Source: an uncultured Eubacteriales bacterium (GTDB lineage: Bacteria > Bacillota > Clostridia > Lachnospirales > Lachnospiraceae). From it: a stretch of DNA of 64,000 nt. The stretch is taken from NCBI GenBank assembly GCA_900548855.1, contig URMF01000002.1, forward strand, positions 62,001-126,000, read 5' to 3'. Shown here piece after piece: positions 1 through 8,379 of this stretch. The notes beneath the pieces were generated by a model that did no database searches, had not been told where the DNA came from, and was given only the letters and a program-made list of their open reading frames with translations. Every line of letters begins with the position of its first letter. Positions within the stretch are counted from its first letter, which is position 1. The position numbers and the translations under genes are program-made.

Positions 1-1011
1 TACCACATCCATATCCGCCCCCTCTGTATCACTGGCAGTATCCGCATCCGAAGTACTCTCCCAAGCGGCTTCTTTCACATTGCCAGACTGCTCCTCGGAA
101 ACCGCATTCTCAGCTGCAGCTTTCCCGGCATCCTCTTTTTCCTTTTCTTCCGCTTCTGCCTCTTCCTTTGTCACAAGAATAACTTCACTCTTGTCATATT
201 CCAAATCTTCTACGATATCTGCGATTGTTTCTTCGCCATAATCCTTCGGCTTACTGATACCAACATCGATGATACTATTTGAAAAACAATATGCAAATCC
301 GTAATCATTATATGCATATGCCAAATTACCGAAATTATCAGAAATCGTCTGGGTATTCACTGCCACCTTTGTCAAGGTAACCACAAACAAAATGCACATA
401 CAGACGTAAGCAGAAGCCCGGAAAGGCTGCCTTTTGCTCTTTGATTTTGGCAGGCGGATGTAGAGGTATACCAACAGTGTAATCACCAGTATCACTCCAA
501 TCACACTTAACACCATCTGCCATTTTGTCATATATTTATCTAACATTGTCATGACATTCCTAAGCATCAGCACATCAATCGCCGAAAACGGTGTTGTCCG
601 GAAGCATAGAACAATATAATTGGCAAATGCGGAAATAATCCAGACCGTACACACAAAAACGGTGGCAAACACCTTTCGCTTTGCAAACAAAACCAGTGAC
701 AAGGTCAGAAAGATAATAAATGCATTATAAATAAATACAAAAGGGGATTCCTTTATAAATAAAAATGCCTTTAAAACTGAATGCCTGCTCAGCACCTCCA
801 TTGTAAAATTTAAAATACATGCCAGCAGCAGATAGCCAATAAACGGAATCCGCACCACTTTAACAACTGCCTGTATTCCCTTATTCAAAATCCTGCCTGG
901 TTTCGTCCCGGCAAATTTACGGAAGGGAGTGCCCACCATATAGATGCCTTTCTTTACTGCATTTTTGCCTGAAATAAATACTTCTTTTATCTTTTTAAAT
1001 AAATTCTTCAT
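1..1011 (-). CDS. LTA synthase family protein, N-terminal part (cut by the window edge)
   Basis: Read from the reverse complement, this frame is open for 337 codons from an ATG at 1011 to the window edge, so the C-terminal part is missing. The N-terminus has several hydrophobic segments within about residues 45-200. The motif RTTPFSAIDVLML (about residues 137-149) and the later FGNLAYAYNDYGFAYCF segment match the membrane region and linker of sulfatase-type LTA synthase (phosphoglycerol transferase) proteins. The extracellular sulfatase domain should lie outside the window. From about residue 278 there is a long Glu/Ala/Ser/Asp-rich low-complexity stretch that I do not expect in ordinary LtaS. 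Family role: moving glycerol-phosphate units onto a membrane-anchored polymer outside the cell. It lies downstream of the ABC exporter operon but has its own promoter-like site at 1103-1130. Confidence 0.75.
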   Translation of the reverse strand, partial: MKNLFKKIKEVFISGKNAVKKGIYMVGTPFRKFAGTKPGRILNKGIQAVVKVVRIPFIGYLLLACILNFTMEVLSRHSVLKAFLFIKESPFVFIYNAFIIFLTLSLVLFAKRKVFATVFVCTVWIISAFANYIVLCFRTTPFSAIDVLMLRNVMTMLDKYMTKWQMVLSVIGVILVITLLVYLYIRLPKSKSKRQPFRASAYVCMCILFVVTLTKVAVNTQTISDNFGNLAYAYNDYGFAYCFSNSIIDVGISKPKDYGEETIADIVEDLEYDKSEVILVTKEEAEAEEKEKEDAGKAAAENAVSEEQSGNVKEAAWESTSDADTASDTEGADMDVV

Positions 1012-1102
1012 TTTTTCTCTTCTTTTTATCAAATTTCAATACTGCCTACAAGTAAACTCTGATTTTTATGTCAAGGTGGAGAACACCTCTCTAAGCGAAA
1101 AC

Positions 1103-1130
1103 AGTATATCATGCTCTGAAAAAAAAGCAA
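1103..1130 (-). promoter_or_regulatory. Predicted sigma-A promoter of the LTA-synthase-like gene
   Basis: On the minus strand TTGCTT (1125-1130) is followed after 16 bases by TATACT (1103-1108), about 90 bases before the ATG at 1011. It lies between the end of the ABC operon and the LTA-synthase-like gene, so that gene can be expressed separately. Confidence 0.45.
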
Positions 1131-1165
1131 GGGTATTCACAAATTTTTAAGAAACCCGAAAGATT

Positions 1166-2944
1166 TCAGGAAACCTTATACTGACTGTTGTAAAGCTGTG
1201 CATAAAAGCCGTTTTTCTTTAACAGCCCCTCATGGGTACCCTGCTCAATAATATCTCCATCCTTCATAACAAGTATCACATCAGCCTCTTTAATGGTAGA
1301 CAGGCGATGTGCCACCACAAAGCTGGTACGTCCCTCCATTAACTTTGCGAAGGCATTCTGTACCCGGATTTCCGTACGGGTATCAATGGAAGAGGTCGCC
1401 TCATCCAAAATCAGCATCGGTGGAATCTCCAGCATAACCCTTGCAATACACAAAAGCTGCTTTTGTCCCTGGGAAAGATTTCCACCATCCTCCCCAATCA
1501 CCGTATCATAGCCCTGAGGCATACGCCGGATAAAACTATGGGCATGACATGCCTTTGCCGCCTCTATAATTTCTTCCCTGAATGCCTCTGGTCTTCCATA
1601 GGCAATATTTTCTGCAATGGTTCCGGATTTCAACCAGGTTTCCTGTAAAACCATACCATAATTATCCCGGAGGCTGTCTCTTGTAATCTTGTAAATGCTG
1701 GTGCCGTTAATGGCAATGGCTCCGTCATCAATATCATAAAACCGCATTAACAGATTAATCAGCGTAGATTTTCCACAGCCGGTAGGACCCACAATAGCAA
1801 CGCGTTGTCCCTTCTTTACCTCCAGATTCAAATCCTTAATCAAAGGCTTCTCCTTATCATAGGAAAACACCACATGCTTTAAAGAAATATCGCTCTTTTT
1901 TGCCACCTCTTCCTTTGTCAGCACTTTGCTGTCTGCATCATCCGGCTTCTCCACCGGCTCATCCAACAGCTCAAACACCCGTGCCGCACAGGCAATGGCA
2001 TTCTGTACCTCCGTAATCACACCGGATATCTCGTTAAATGGCTTTGTATACTGGTTTGCATAGCTTAAAAAGCAGGATAACTGTCCCACGGTAATTCCGC
2101 CGTGTACGGCAATAAATGCTCCCACAATGCCAACTCCTGCATACACCAGGCTGTTGACGAATCTGGTTGCCGGATTGGTAATGGAGGAAAAGAAAATGGC
2201 ACGCAGACTGTATCCCGAAAGCTCGTCATTGATTTTGTCAAAGCGCCTCATGGCATCATCCTCATACCCAAATGCCTGCACAATCTTCTGGTTTCCCACC
2301 ATCTCATCTACCAAAGCCGTCATATCTCCCCTGCTCTCAGACTGTAGACGAAACATGGAGTAGGTTCGTTTTGCAATAAAGCCGGCAACGAATAAGGACA
2401 CCGGCGTAATGAAAACCACCACCAGCGTAATTTTCCAATTCACGCTGACCATAAATAGCAAAGTTCCCAAAATCGTAATTACACCAGTAAACAGCTGGGT
2501 GAATCCCATCAGCAGCCCCTCTGAGAACTGGTCCACATCATTTATAACTCTGGACACCACTTCTCCATATTGCTTGTTATCAATATATTTAAGCGGCAGA
2601 TGATTCAGCCGCTCAAATACCTGAGTCCGAATATCCCTTACCACATCATAGGTAATCTTATTATTGCAAAGACTCATCAACCACTGAGTCAGTGCTGTAA
2701 TCAGTATGACAACACCAAATCGTATCAGCAGTGGCTTTAAACCGTTAAAATCCACCTGCCCCTTATCAATGATAAAATCGATAGCATTTCCCGTGATAAT
2801 TGGTGCATAAAGGGTCGTTACAACCGTCAGCAGCGCAAAAAGGAGGGATAGCCACACAAATGTGCGGTATGGCTTGATAAATATAAGCACGCGTTGAATC
2901 GTGGCCTTCTGTCCCTGCTTTGACATCTTATTCTTATCTGCCAT
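1166..2944 (-). CDS. ABC exporter half-transporter, catalytically complete NBD
   Basis: 592 residues with an N-terminal six-helix exporter membrane domain (about residues 20-330) and a C-terminal ATPase domain. Visible motifs are Walker A GPTGCGKST, signature LSQGQKQLL, Walker B MLILDEAT with the catalytic Glu, and switch His in VAHRLST. The signature has LSQGQ rather than LSGGQ. Its start overlaps the end of the preceding half-transporter (2934-4796) by 11 bases, so the two are translationally coupled and should form a heterodimer. The partner has a degenerate Walker B and switch residue, the classic asymmetry of BmrCD/TM287-288-type exporters. Last gene of a minus-strand operon beginning at 7742. 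Substrate unknown; the acyltransferase and esterase upstream suggest a small acylated or lipid-like molecule, which is inference. Confidence 0.9.
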   Translation of the reverse strand: MADKNKMSKQGQKATIQRVLIFIKPYRTFVWLSLLFALLTVVTTLYAPIITGNAIDFIIDKGQVDFNGLKPLLIRFGVVILITALTQWLMSLCNNKITYDVVRDIRTQVFERLNHLPLKYIDNKQYGEVVSRVINDVDQFSEGLLMGFTQLFTGVITILGTLLFMVSVNWKITLVVVFITPVSLFVAGFIAKRTYSMFRLQSESRGDMTALVDEMVGNQKIVQAFGYEDDAMRRFDKINDELSGYSLRAIFFSSITNPATRFVNSLVYAGVGIVGAFIAVHGGITVGQLSCFLSYANQYTKPFNEISGVITEVQNAIACAARVFELLDEPVEKPDDADSKVLTKEEVAKKSDISLKHVVFSYDKEKPLIKDLNLEVKKGQRVAIVGPTGCGKSTLINLLMRFYDIDDGAIAINGTSIYKITRDSLRDNYGMVLQETWLKSGTIAENIAYGRPEAFREEIIEAAKACHAHSFIRRMPQGYDTVIGEDGGNLSQGQKQLLCIARVMLEIPPMLILDEATSSIDTRTEIRVQNAFAKLMEGRTSFVVAHRLSTIKEADVILVMKDGDIIEQGTHEGLLKKNGFYAQLYNSQYKVS

Positions 2945-4796
2945 TTTTCTTTCCCCCTTTTCTGCGGTTCTTTTTCTCTATTTTTACATTCTTATTTTCC
3001 GGTACATCCTTCTTCTCTTCTGATATGCCCTTCTTCTGTTCCGGTACCCCTTCCTTCATTCCGGCCCGGTTATCCTCTGTCTGCCTGTCATCCTGTGACC
3101 TCACAATTTCCCTGTAGACCTCACATTCTGCCATCAGCTCTGCATGGGTTCCAATCCCTGCCATACTACCGTCTTCCAATACAATAATCTGGTCTGCCTG
3201 CTTAATGGTGGAAGCACGCTGAGACACGATAAATACCGTCATGCCCTTTGTCTTTTCCCGAATGGCTTTCCGAAGATTTGCATCTGTGGCAAAGTCAAGA
3301 GCGGATGCAGAATCATCCAGTATCAGTATCTCCGGCTCCCTTACCAGCGCCCTTGCAATGGTCAGACGCTGTCTCTGACCTCCTGAGAAGTTCTTTCCTC
3401 CCTGTAAAACCATTTCCTCCAGACCGTTTTTCTTACCGGCAATCACATCTGCTCCCTGGGCAATTGCCACTGCCCGTTCTATTTCCTCCTTGGTGGCATC
3501 CTCCTTGCCCCAGCGCAGATTATCCGCAATGGTTCCGTTAAACAGTACCGCCTTCTGTGGAACAATACCGATTCGGTCTCGCAGCTGATGAAAGGAATAG
3601 TTCTTTACGTTAACCTGATCTACCAGTACTTCACCGGAGGAAGCATCATAAAATCTTGGTATCAGATTCACCAATGTGGACTTACCGCTTCCGGTACCGC
3701 CGATAATTCCGATGGTCTGCCCGGCTTTCGCAGTAAAGGATATATCCCTTAGCGCCGGCTCCTTAGCACCTTTATAGGTAAAAGTGACCGTATCAAATAC
3801 AACCTTATCCTCTGTTTTTACCAGGTCTACTCCTGTTGGATGTTCTACAACAGAAGGCTCCATGGCAAATACCTCACCAACACGTTTCGAGCATGCTGCT
3901 GCCTTGGTGAGCAGAATAATCAGATTCGCCAGCTTAACCAGTTCCACCAGAATCTGAGACATATAGTTTACCAAAGCGATAACCTCACCCTGGGAAAGTC
4001 TTCCCACATTTACCTGCAAACCGCCAATCCAGATAATGGCAATAATCGCCGCATTTACAATAATGTAAGTAACCGGGTTCATCACTGCAGATATCTTTCC
4101 CACAAAGGTCTGCATGTGAAGCAGAGCTTCACTTCCCTCCCGATAATCCTTTTTTTCATCCTCCTGGCGTCCAAACGCCCGGATAACCCTCGCTCCTGCA
4201 AGGTTTTCCCTGGTCATTAAAAGTACATGGTCCAAAGCCTTCTGCACCTTCTGATACAGTGGAATGGAGTACAGCATAATTCCGAATACCACCATGGATA
4301 ACAGAGGAATTGCCACCACAAAAACAAACGCAGCTTTTACGTCCACGGTAAATGCCATAACCATCGCTCCCACCACAATAAACGGGGAACGCAGAAACAG
4401 CCGCAAAAACATATTCACACCAGACTGTAACTGGTTAATATCGTTCGTCATCCGGGTAATCAGGGTAGAAGTTCCCGCCTGGTCAAGCTCTGTATAGGAC
4501 AGGGAATTAATATGGGCAAACAAATCCCTTCTGACACTCTTTCCAAATCCAACGGATGCCTTGGCGGCAAAATACTGGGCTGTAATGGAACACACCAGAC
4601 CCACAACGGCAAGTAAAAGCAGCAGAACTCCCATCCGCAGAATATATCCATTGTCCTGGCTCTTAATTCCGGTGTCTACAATAGCTGCCATCACCAGCGG
4701 AACAAACAATTCAAAGCTGGCCTCCAGCATTTTAAAAAGAGGGGCAATAATACTCTCCTTCTTGTATTCCTTTAAATAATCTGTTATTTTAAACAT
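2934..4796 (-). CDS. ABC exporter half-transporter, degenerate NBD partner
   Basis: I start this gene at the ATG at 4796 (MFKITDYLKEYK), preceded by AAAGGAG at good spacing; the longer frame from 4847 has no such site. It gives 620 residues: membrane domain then ATPase domain. Walker A is GGTGSGKST and the signature FSGGQRQRL, but Walker B reads LILDDSASALD with Asp in place of the catalytic Glu, and the switch His is Gln (VSQRAST). This is the noncatalytic half of a heterodimeric exporter whose partner is encoded at 1166-2944. The last ~55 residues are a Lys/Glu-rich tail (from about KEGVPEQKKG) absent from most relatives. It begins 5 bases after the esterase stop codon, within the same operon. 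Confidence 0.9.
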   Translation of the reverse strand: MFKITDYLKEYKKESIIAPLFKMLEASFELFVPLVMAAIVDTGIKSQDNGYILRMGVLLLLLAVVGLVCSITAQYFAAKASVGFGKSVRRDLFAHINSLSYTELDQAGTSTLITRMTNDINQLQSGVNMFLRLFLRSPFIVVGAMVMAFTVDVKAAFVFVVAIPLLSMVVFGIMLYSIPLYQKVQKALDHVLLMTRENLAGARVIRAFGRQEDEKKDYREGSEALLHMQTFVGKISAVMNPVTYIIVNAAIIAIIWIGGLQVNVGRLSQGEVIALVNYMSQILVELVKLANLIILLTKAAACSKRVGEVFAMEPSVVEHPTGVDLVKTEDKVVFDTVTFTYKGAKEPALRDISFTAKAGQTIGIIGGTGSGKSTLVNLIPRFYDASSGEVLVDQVNVKNYSFHQLRDRIGIVPQKAVLFNGTIADNLRWGKEDATKEEIERAVAIAQGADVIAGKKNGLEEMVLQGGKNFSGGQRQRLTIARALVREPEILILDDSASALDFATDANLRKAIREKTKGMTVFIVSQRASTIKQADQIIVLEDGSMAGIGTHAELMAECEVYREIVRSQDDRQTEDNRAGMKEGVPEQKKGISEEKKDVPENKNVKIEKKNRRKGGKKNGR

Positions 4797-4801
4797 AGAT
4801 T

Positions 4802-5722
4802 CTACTCCTTTAACAATCTGCGAATAAAACGGCCTGCTTCTACCCACGCCTCCCTGGCTTCCGGATAAAGGAGAAATCCCATTTGAAATACATGAAACAT
4901 TCCGTTATAAATATGTTCTTTCACTGTTACACCGGCTTCCCTTGCCTTTCTTGCAACCTCAACCGTGTCGCTTAACAACATTTCATATTCTCCCACCTGC
5001 ATCAGCATGGGCGGAAAGCCATGATAGCTTCCATTAACCGGCGAAATATATGGATACTCCGGGTCTAGCTCCCCGAAATACCCCTCCTTATACACAAGAG
5101 TATCCGTAGAGCCGCCAAACATCGGGTCAATATCAAAATTCTCCTGATAGGAATCACCGCTTTTCGTCAGGTCTGTCCATGCAGACATTGTAATAATCCC
5201 TTTGGGCATTGGCATACCACGGTCCCTTAAATACAGGCATAACGCCAGTGCAAGTCCCCCTCCGGCAGAATCTCCTGCCACAAATACCTTCCCTGTATCG
5301 TACCCCTTCGCCAGAATCCACCGGTAAGCCGCCACAGCATCCTCTAAGGCTGCCGGAAACGGATATTCCGGTGCCACCCGGTAATCCACACTTAATACAT
5401 CCAGCCCCTTGCTTATCTCATTGTAAAGCGCCGCCATATCACGATAGGTATTATGGAGCCTGCCATAATATCCGCCGCCATGAAGCTGAAGAATTACACC
5501 AAACTGTCTTCCCTGCCTGCTGGAAAGCAATTCCATGTTACAATGCTCCCCCTGGATTACAGTACACTTCAAATGCTCCGGACACTCCCATTTTTTTTCA
5601 CGCTCATTTAATTTTTTCCGGAGCTCGCCGCTCTGTGCCTTCGCTCCAATCACCGGGAAATGATTTGCCAGCCGCACCATGTGTCTGGCAGTTCTTCCTC
5701 TGATACTTATCTGCTGCTCCAT
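4802..5722 (-). CDS. Alpha/beta hydrolase, hormone-sensitive-lipase-type esterase
   Basis: 306 residues with an alpha/beta-hydrolase fold of the HSL group. The oxyanion-hole motif HGGG lies at 81-84, the nucleophile elbow GDSAGG has Ser152, and Asp252 (SDTVE) and His277 (GMFHVF) complete the expected triad. There is no signal peptide, so it should be cytoplasmic. The family hydrolyses carboxylic esters of short or medium acyl chains; the real substrate is not evident. It lies 18 bases after the zinc-ribbon membrane protein gene and 5 bases before the ABC genes. A GAGGGTAGGG stretch precedes the ATG. Confidence 0.88.
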   Translation of the reverse strand: MEQQISIRGRTARHMVRLANHFPVIGAKAQSGELRKKLNEREKKWECPEHLKCTVIQGEHCNMELLSSRQGRQFGVILQLHGGGYYGRLHNTYRDMAALYNEISKGLDVLSVDYRVAPEYPFPAALEDAVAAYRWILAKGYDTGKVFVAGDSAGGGLALALCLYLRDRGMPMPKGIITMSAWTDLTKSGDSYQENFDIDPMFGGSTDTLVYKEGYFGELDPEYPYISPVNGSYHGFPPMLMQVGEYEMLLSDTVEVARKAREAGVTVKEHIYNGMFHVFQMGFLLYPEAREAWVEAGRFIRRLLKE

Positions 5723-5740
5723 CGCACCCTACCCTCACTT

Positions 5741-6436
5741 TCACACATGAAATCTTCGCTTCAATTCCCGGGCCAGTTCTCTGTCCCCAAATATAATCGT
5801 TCCAAGCAAATATACCCCTGTCACCCCGGCACAGGTTACCGGCAGAACCAAATTCTCAATTCTTCCCGTAATATACAGGCTGATGATAGCTACACTGCAA
5901 AGCGCAATCAGCAGCAGTAACAGCGTATAGCTATACCAGTGCTGTCTGTTCAACATCATCAGGAAAAACACAACGGCATCTCCAAACAGGATAACGCCGG
6001 GAATCGCCCATTTCAAAGACCAGCCAGTCATTCCGGTGAAATAGTCAATTCCTAAGAGCAGAAGCATGGTAAGAATCAGCTGGGAACCGATTTTTGCTGC
6101 ATATCCTGCATCATGGTTAATCCAGTATACCATGGACAGATACGTATAGATCATTGCCACACCACTGATTCCAGACCACCAGAATCCCGGAGTTGCAAAA
6201 TAATTAATAACAATCAGACCTATCTCTGCCAGAATAAACAAAAACAGAATCAGGCGCATCACAAAATGGAGGCGCTTTGTACGTTTTCTCACATCCGGAT
6301 ATGGCGCACCTGCCCCCCATACATTTTTTATTTCCTCCGCCTCATTTTCTGTCATCTCCTCCAAAACACTGTGACACAACGGACAAACCTCTGTATTGTC
6401 ATAAATTACAATATTACAATGTCTGCATTTATTCAT
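5741..6436 (-). CDS. Zinc-ribbon membrane protein (DUF6320-like)
   Basis: About 231 residues. The N-terminus has two Cys pairs, CRHC and CPLC, spaced as a short zinc ribbon, followed by five or six hydrophobic helices (from about residue 45 to 220) and a basic C-terminus. I recognise it as the DUF6320 type of uncharacterised Clostridial membrane protein. The ATG at 6436 overlaps the end of the acyltransferase gene, suggesting coupled translation; an ATG at 6448 adds four residues and cannot be excluded. It lies between an acyltransferase and an esterase gene in one operon, so it may scaffold or regulate a membrane-linked acylation step. That role is inference. Confidence 0.75.
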   Translation of the reverse strand: MNKCRHCNIVIYDNTEVCPLCHSVLEEMTENEAEEIKNVWGAGAPYPDVRKRTKRLHFVMRLILFLFILAEIGLIVINYFATPGFWWSGISGVAMIYTYLSMVYWINHDAGYAAKIGSQLILTMLLLLGIDYFTGMTGWSLKWAIPGVILFGDAVVFFLMMLNRQHWYSYTLLLLLIALCSVAIISLYITGRIENLVLPVTCAGVTGVYLLGTIIFGDRELARELKRRFHV

Positions 6437-7742
6437 AGTACGCACCATTACTTTCTATTGCAATGGATACCCCATCCTTTGCAATGGTCTGAAAAAAACA
6501 CTTCTGAATGGATAAATCCATCAACACGGAACTAAAGGTAAAGGTAAGCATTCCATTATACGAGCAGATTCCGCCCTTCATATTCTGCCCCTTGGACATG
6601 GAAAGAGTAGTATAAAAATGCTCCACATACTGTCTGTAGGGTTCCTTTAATTCAATATTACCGATATTGGTGACCGTAGCCGAGGTCGCCCTTGCCGAAG
6701 CCCCATACACCTGCTTCATCACAAAATTTTTTATGACAAGAGGAACCGCCCGCAGTATCCAGTTTTTTTCATTGGATACATTATAGGACATTATGTTGTT
6801 AAGATTCTCTGGTGTAATCTGCTCCTTTAAATCCTCTGACACAATCTGAAGCACCTCGGAAAAAGTATAGCTTTCCTTTTCCGGTTTAAAGGTGGCAAAT
6901 ACCATGGCGAAAAAATTTTTCATGGTATGAGAATCATAATAGGGTCTTAAGTTCACCGGAACGCAACAACGGATAGGTACCTTGGAAGGAGACTCTTTCA
7001 GATACTCCTTATAGACCGCATAGACAAACGCCCCTACTAAATACTGGTTAATGGTAACACCATACTGCCTGCCGGCAGCCTTTAACTGGTCAATGGGCAG
7101 ATAACCGTGCACCACTCCCATTTCCCCCTTAGGAAGCCTCTCCCCGTTTAAGGTCAATGCCTTTTCTGATTTGTAAACCTTTGCATGTCCCTTTTTGAAG
7201 TTTTTCACATAACTGTCTTCCTTATCCAGAAAAATGCCGGAGGATATCTTATCCTTATCCACCTTCAAAATATCCGGATACCGGAGACGAAGATACTGGT
7301 ATATCAGCTCTTTCAAAAAGGTAATCCCCCCTGCCCCGTCTGTCAGTGCGTGAAACACTTCCAGATTAATACGGCATTTATAATAAGTAACCCGGAACAT
7401 ATAATGGTTATTCCTGCTCTTATCAATATAAGCTCCAGGATGGGAGTATTCCTCCCTTACAATGGGTGCCGGTCTTGTATTTTCCTCAAAATAATACCAG
7501 AACACCCCCATCCGGAGCCGCATACGGAACACGGAAAACTGTGGCAGAATCCGGTTCAGCGCCTCCTGCAGCAGCACCCTGTCAACCTCCTCCGTCAATG
7601 TAACAGATATCCGGTATACATTGGTCATATCCTCTGTTGCAATAACCGGAAACAGATTCGCCGTATTATCCAGCTTATCCCATGCCAGCTGTTCTTTTCG
7701 AAGGCTCTTTTTATCATTCTTCTTGTCTTCACTCTTTTTCAT
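6429..7742 (-). CDS. Condensation-like acyltransferase (alcohol acetyltransferase type)
   Basis: 437 residues. The catalytic motif HxxxDG appears as HALTDG (His131, Asp135), as in the chloramphenicol-acetyltransferase-like fold shared by alcohol acetyltransferases, PapA-type acyltransferases and NRPS condensation domains. No carrier protein or NRPS gene is nearby, so a free-standing O- or N-acyltransferase is likely. First gene of the operon; AAAGGAT lies upstream of the ATG. The very basic first ~20 residues could contact membrane. Donor and acceptor cannot be read from sequence. Confidence 0.8.
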   Translation of the reverse strand: MKKSEDKKNDKKSLRKEQLAWDKLDNTANLFPVIATEDMTNVYRISVTLTEEVDRVLLQEALNRILPQFSVFRMRLRMGVFWYYFEENTRPAPIVREEYSHPGAYIDKSRNNHYMFRVTYYKCRINLEVFHALTDGAGGITFLKELIYQYLRLRYPDILKVDKDKISSGIFLDKEDSYVKNFKKGHAKVYKSEKALTLNGERLPKGEMGVVHGYLPIDQLKAAGRQYGVTINQYLVGAFVYAVYKEYLKESPSKVPIRCCVPVNLRPYYDSHTMKNFFAMVFATFKPEKESYTFSEVLQIVSEDLKEQITPENLNNIMSYNVSNEKNWILRAVPLVIKNFVMKQVYGASARATSATVTNIGNIELKEPYRQYVEHFYTTLSMSKGQNMKGGICSYNGMLTFTFSSVLMDLSIQKCFFQTIAKDGVSIAIESNGAYYE

Positions 7743-7847
7743 ATTATTCTATCCTTTATTATCCTAAAACGGTTATAATCTTCCTAACCGCCGATTTTCA
7801 CAGTAATCTAATATCTGCAATCTGTTTTAGTATACCATCTATCAGCG

Positions 7848-7885
7848 AAAAAAAAAAGACGTCAGCCACAGAAACTGTGATTAAC
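7848..7885 (-). terminator. Rho-independent terminator
   Basis: On the minus strand an 11-bp stem with one mismatch (7875-7885 pairing with 7861-7871, loop of three) is followed within a few bases by about ten T residues (7848-7857). It ends minus-strand transcription leaving the inverted-repeat element or typA, before the acyltransferase operon. Confidence 0.75.
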
Positions 7886-7896
7886 GCTTTCTCCTG

Positions 7897-8370
7897 GTTA
7901 CCGTTCTGACCTGCATAATGCTGACGGCAGCGAAGCTGCCAAACATAATTTTTACTATCGGAAGCTTTTTGAAATTTCATGCCTTTTGCTGCTTTCTTTG
8001 TATACATCAGCCATGTATAACAGGATGATTTTTGCACAACCTTACGCTTCCTTGAAAGCTGGATGTTTTTAGACATTTGCCCTTATTGTGCGTCTTACGT
8101 GAAAACTCGTGCCACAACAAGTGGTTTCTCTATTGGTTTGCAGACCCTGTGTGGCACTCAGACAATCACTTCGGACGCACATGGTAAATGTCTATAAAAA
8201 CAGCAGCTTTCTAAGGAATCTAGTTGATTGCAAAAATCGTCACTGTTATATATGTCTGACTGATACACTGTATCCTATGCAAAAGGCATAGATATATTTA
8301 CTGTTTCCGATAGTAAAAATTATGTGCTCCTCTTCAAGGAGGTCAGCACCAGGCAGGCCTGAACGGTAAC
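7897..8370. repeat. 474-bp imperfect inverted-repeat element, two homologous ~220-bp arms
   Basis: The left arm (7897-8116) and the reverse complement of the right arm (8150-8370) are homologous throughout, with the axis near 8133. Landmarks: GTTACCGTTC at 7897-7906 against its complement at 8361-8370; a perfect 20-base match at 7944-7963 against 8305-8324; and GTGCCACA at 8109-8116 against TGTGGCAC at 8150-8157. Each arm carries a five-bp hairpin at the same place (7926-7940 and 8327-8341) with different but internally paired stem sequences, GGCAG/CTGCC and CTCCT/AGGAG. That pattern is expected of two diverged copies of a structured RNA rather than one long hairpin. No convincing protein is encoded. 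It could be a pair of small RNA genes in opposite orientation, a MITE-like element or an elaborate typA 3' region. I do not recognise the family. Confidence 0.6.
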
Positions 8371-8379
8371 TTTTCCTGT

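Noticed and set aside
7798..8076. 92-codon minus-strand frame
   Set aside because: It lies across the left arm of the inverted element and its terminator. The homologous right arm has stop codons throughout, so the conserved signal is not protein.
8109..8291. 60-codon plus-strand frame in the right arm
   Set aside because: It spans the axis of the inverted element with no ribosome site; the left arm does not preserve it.
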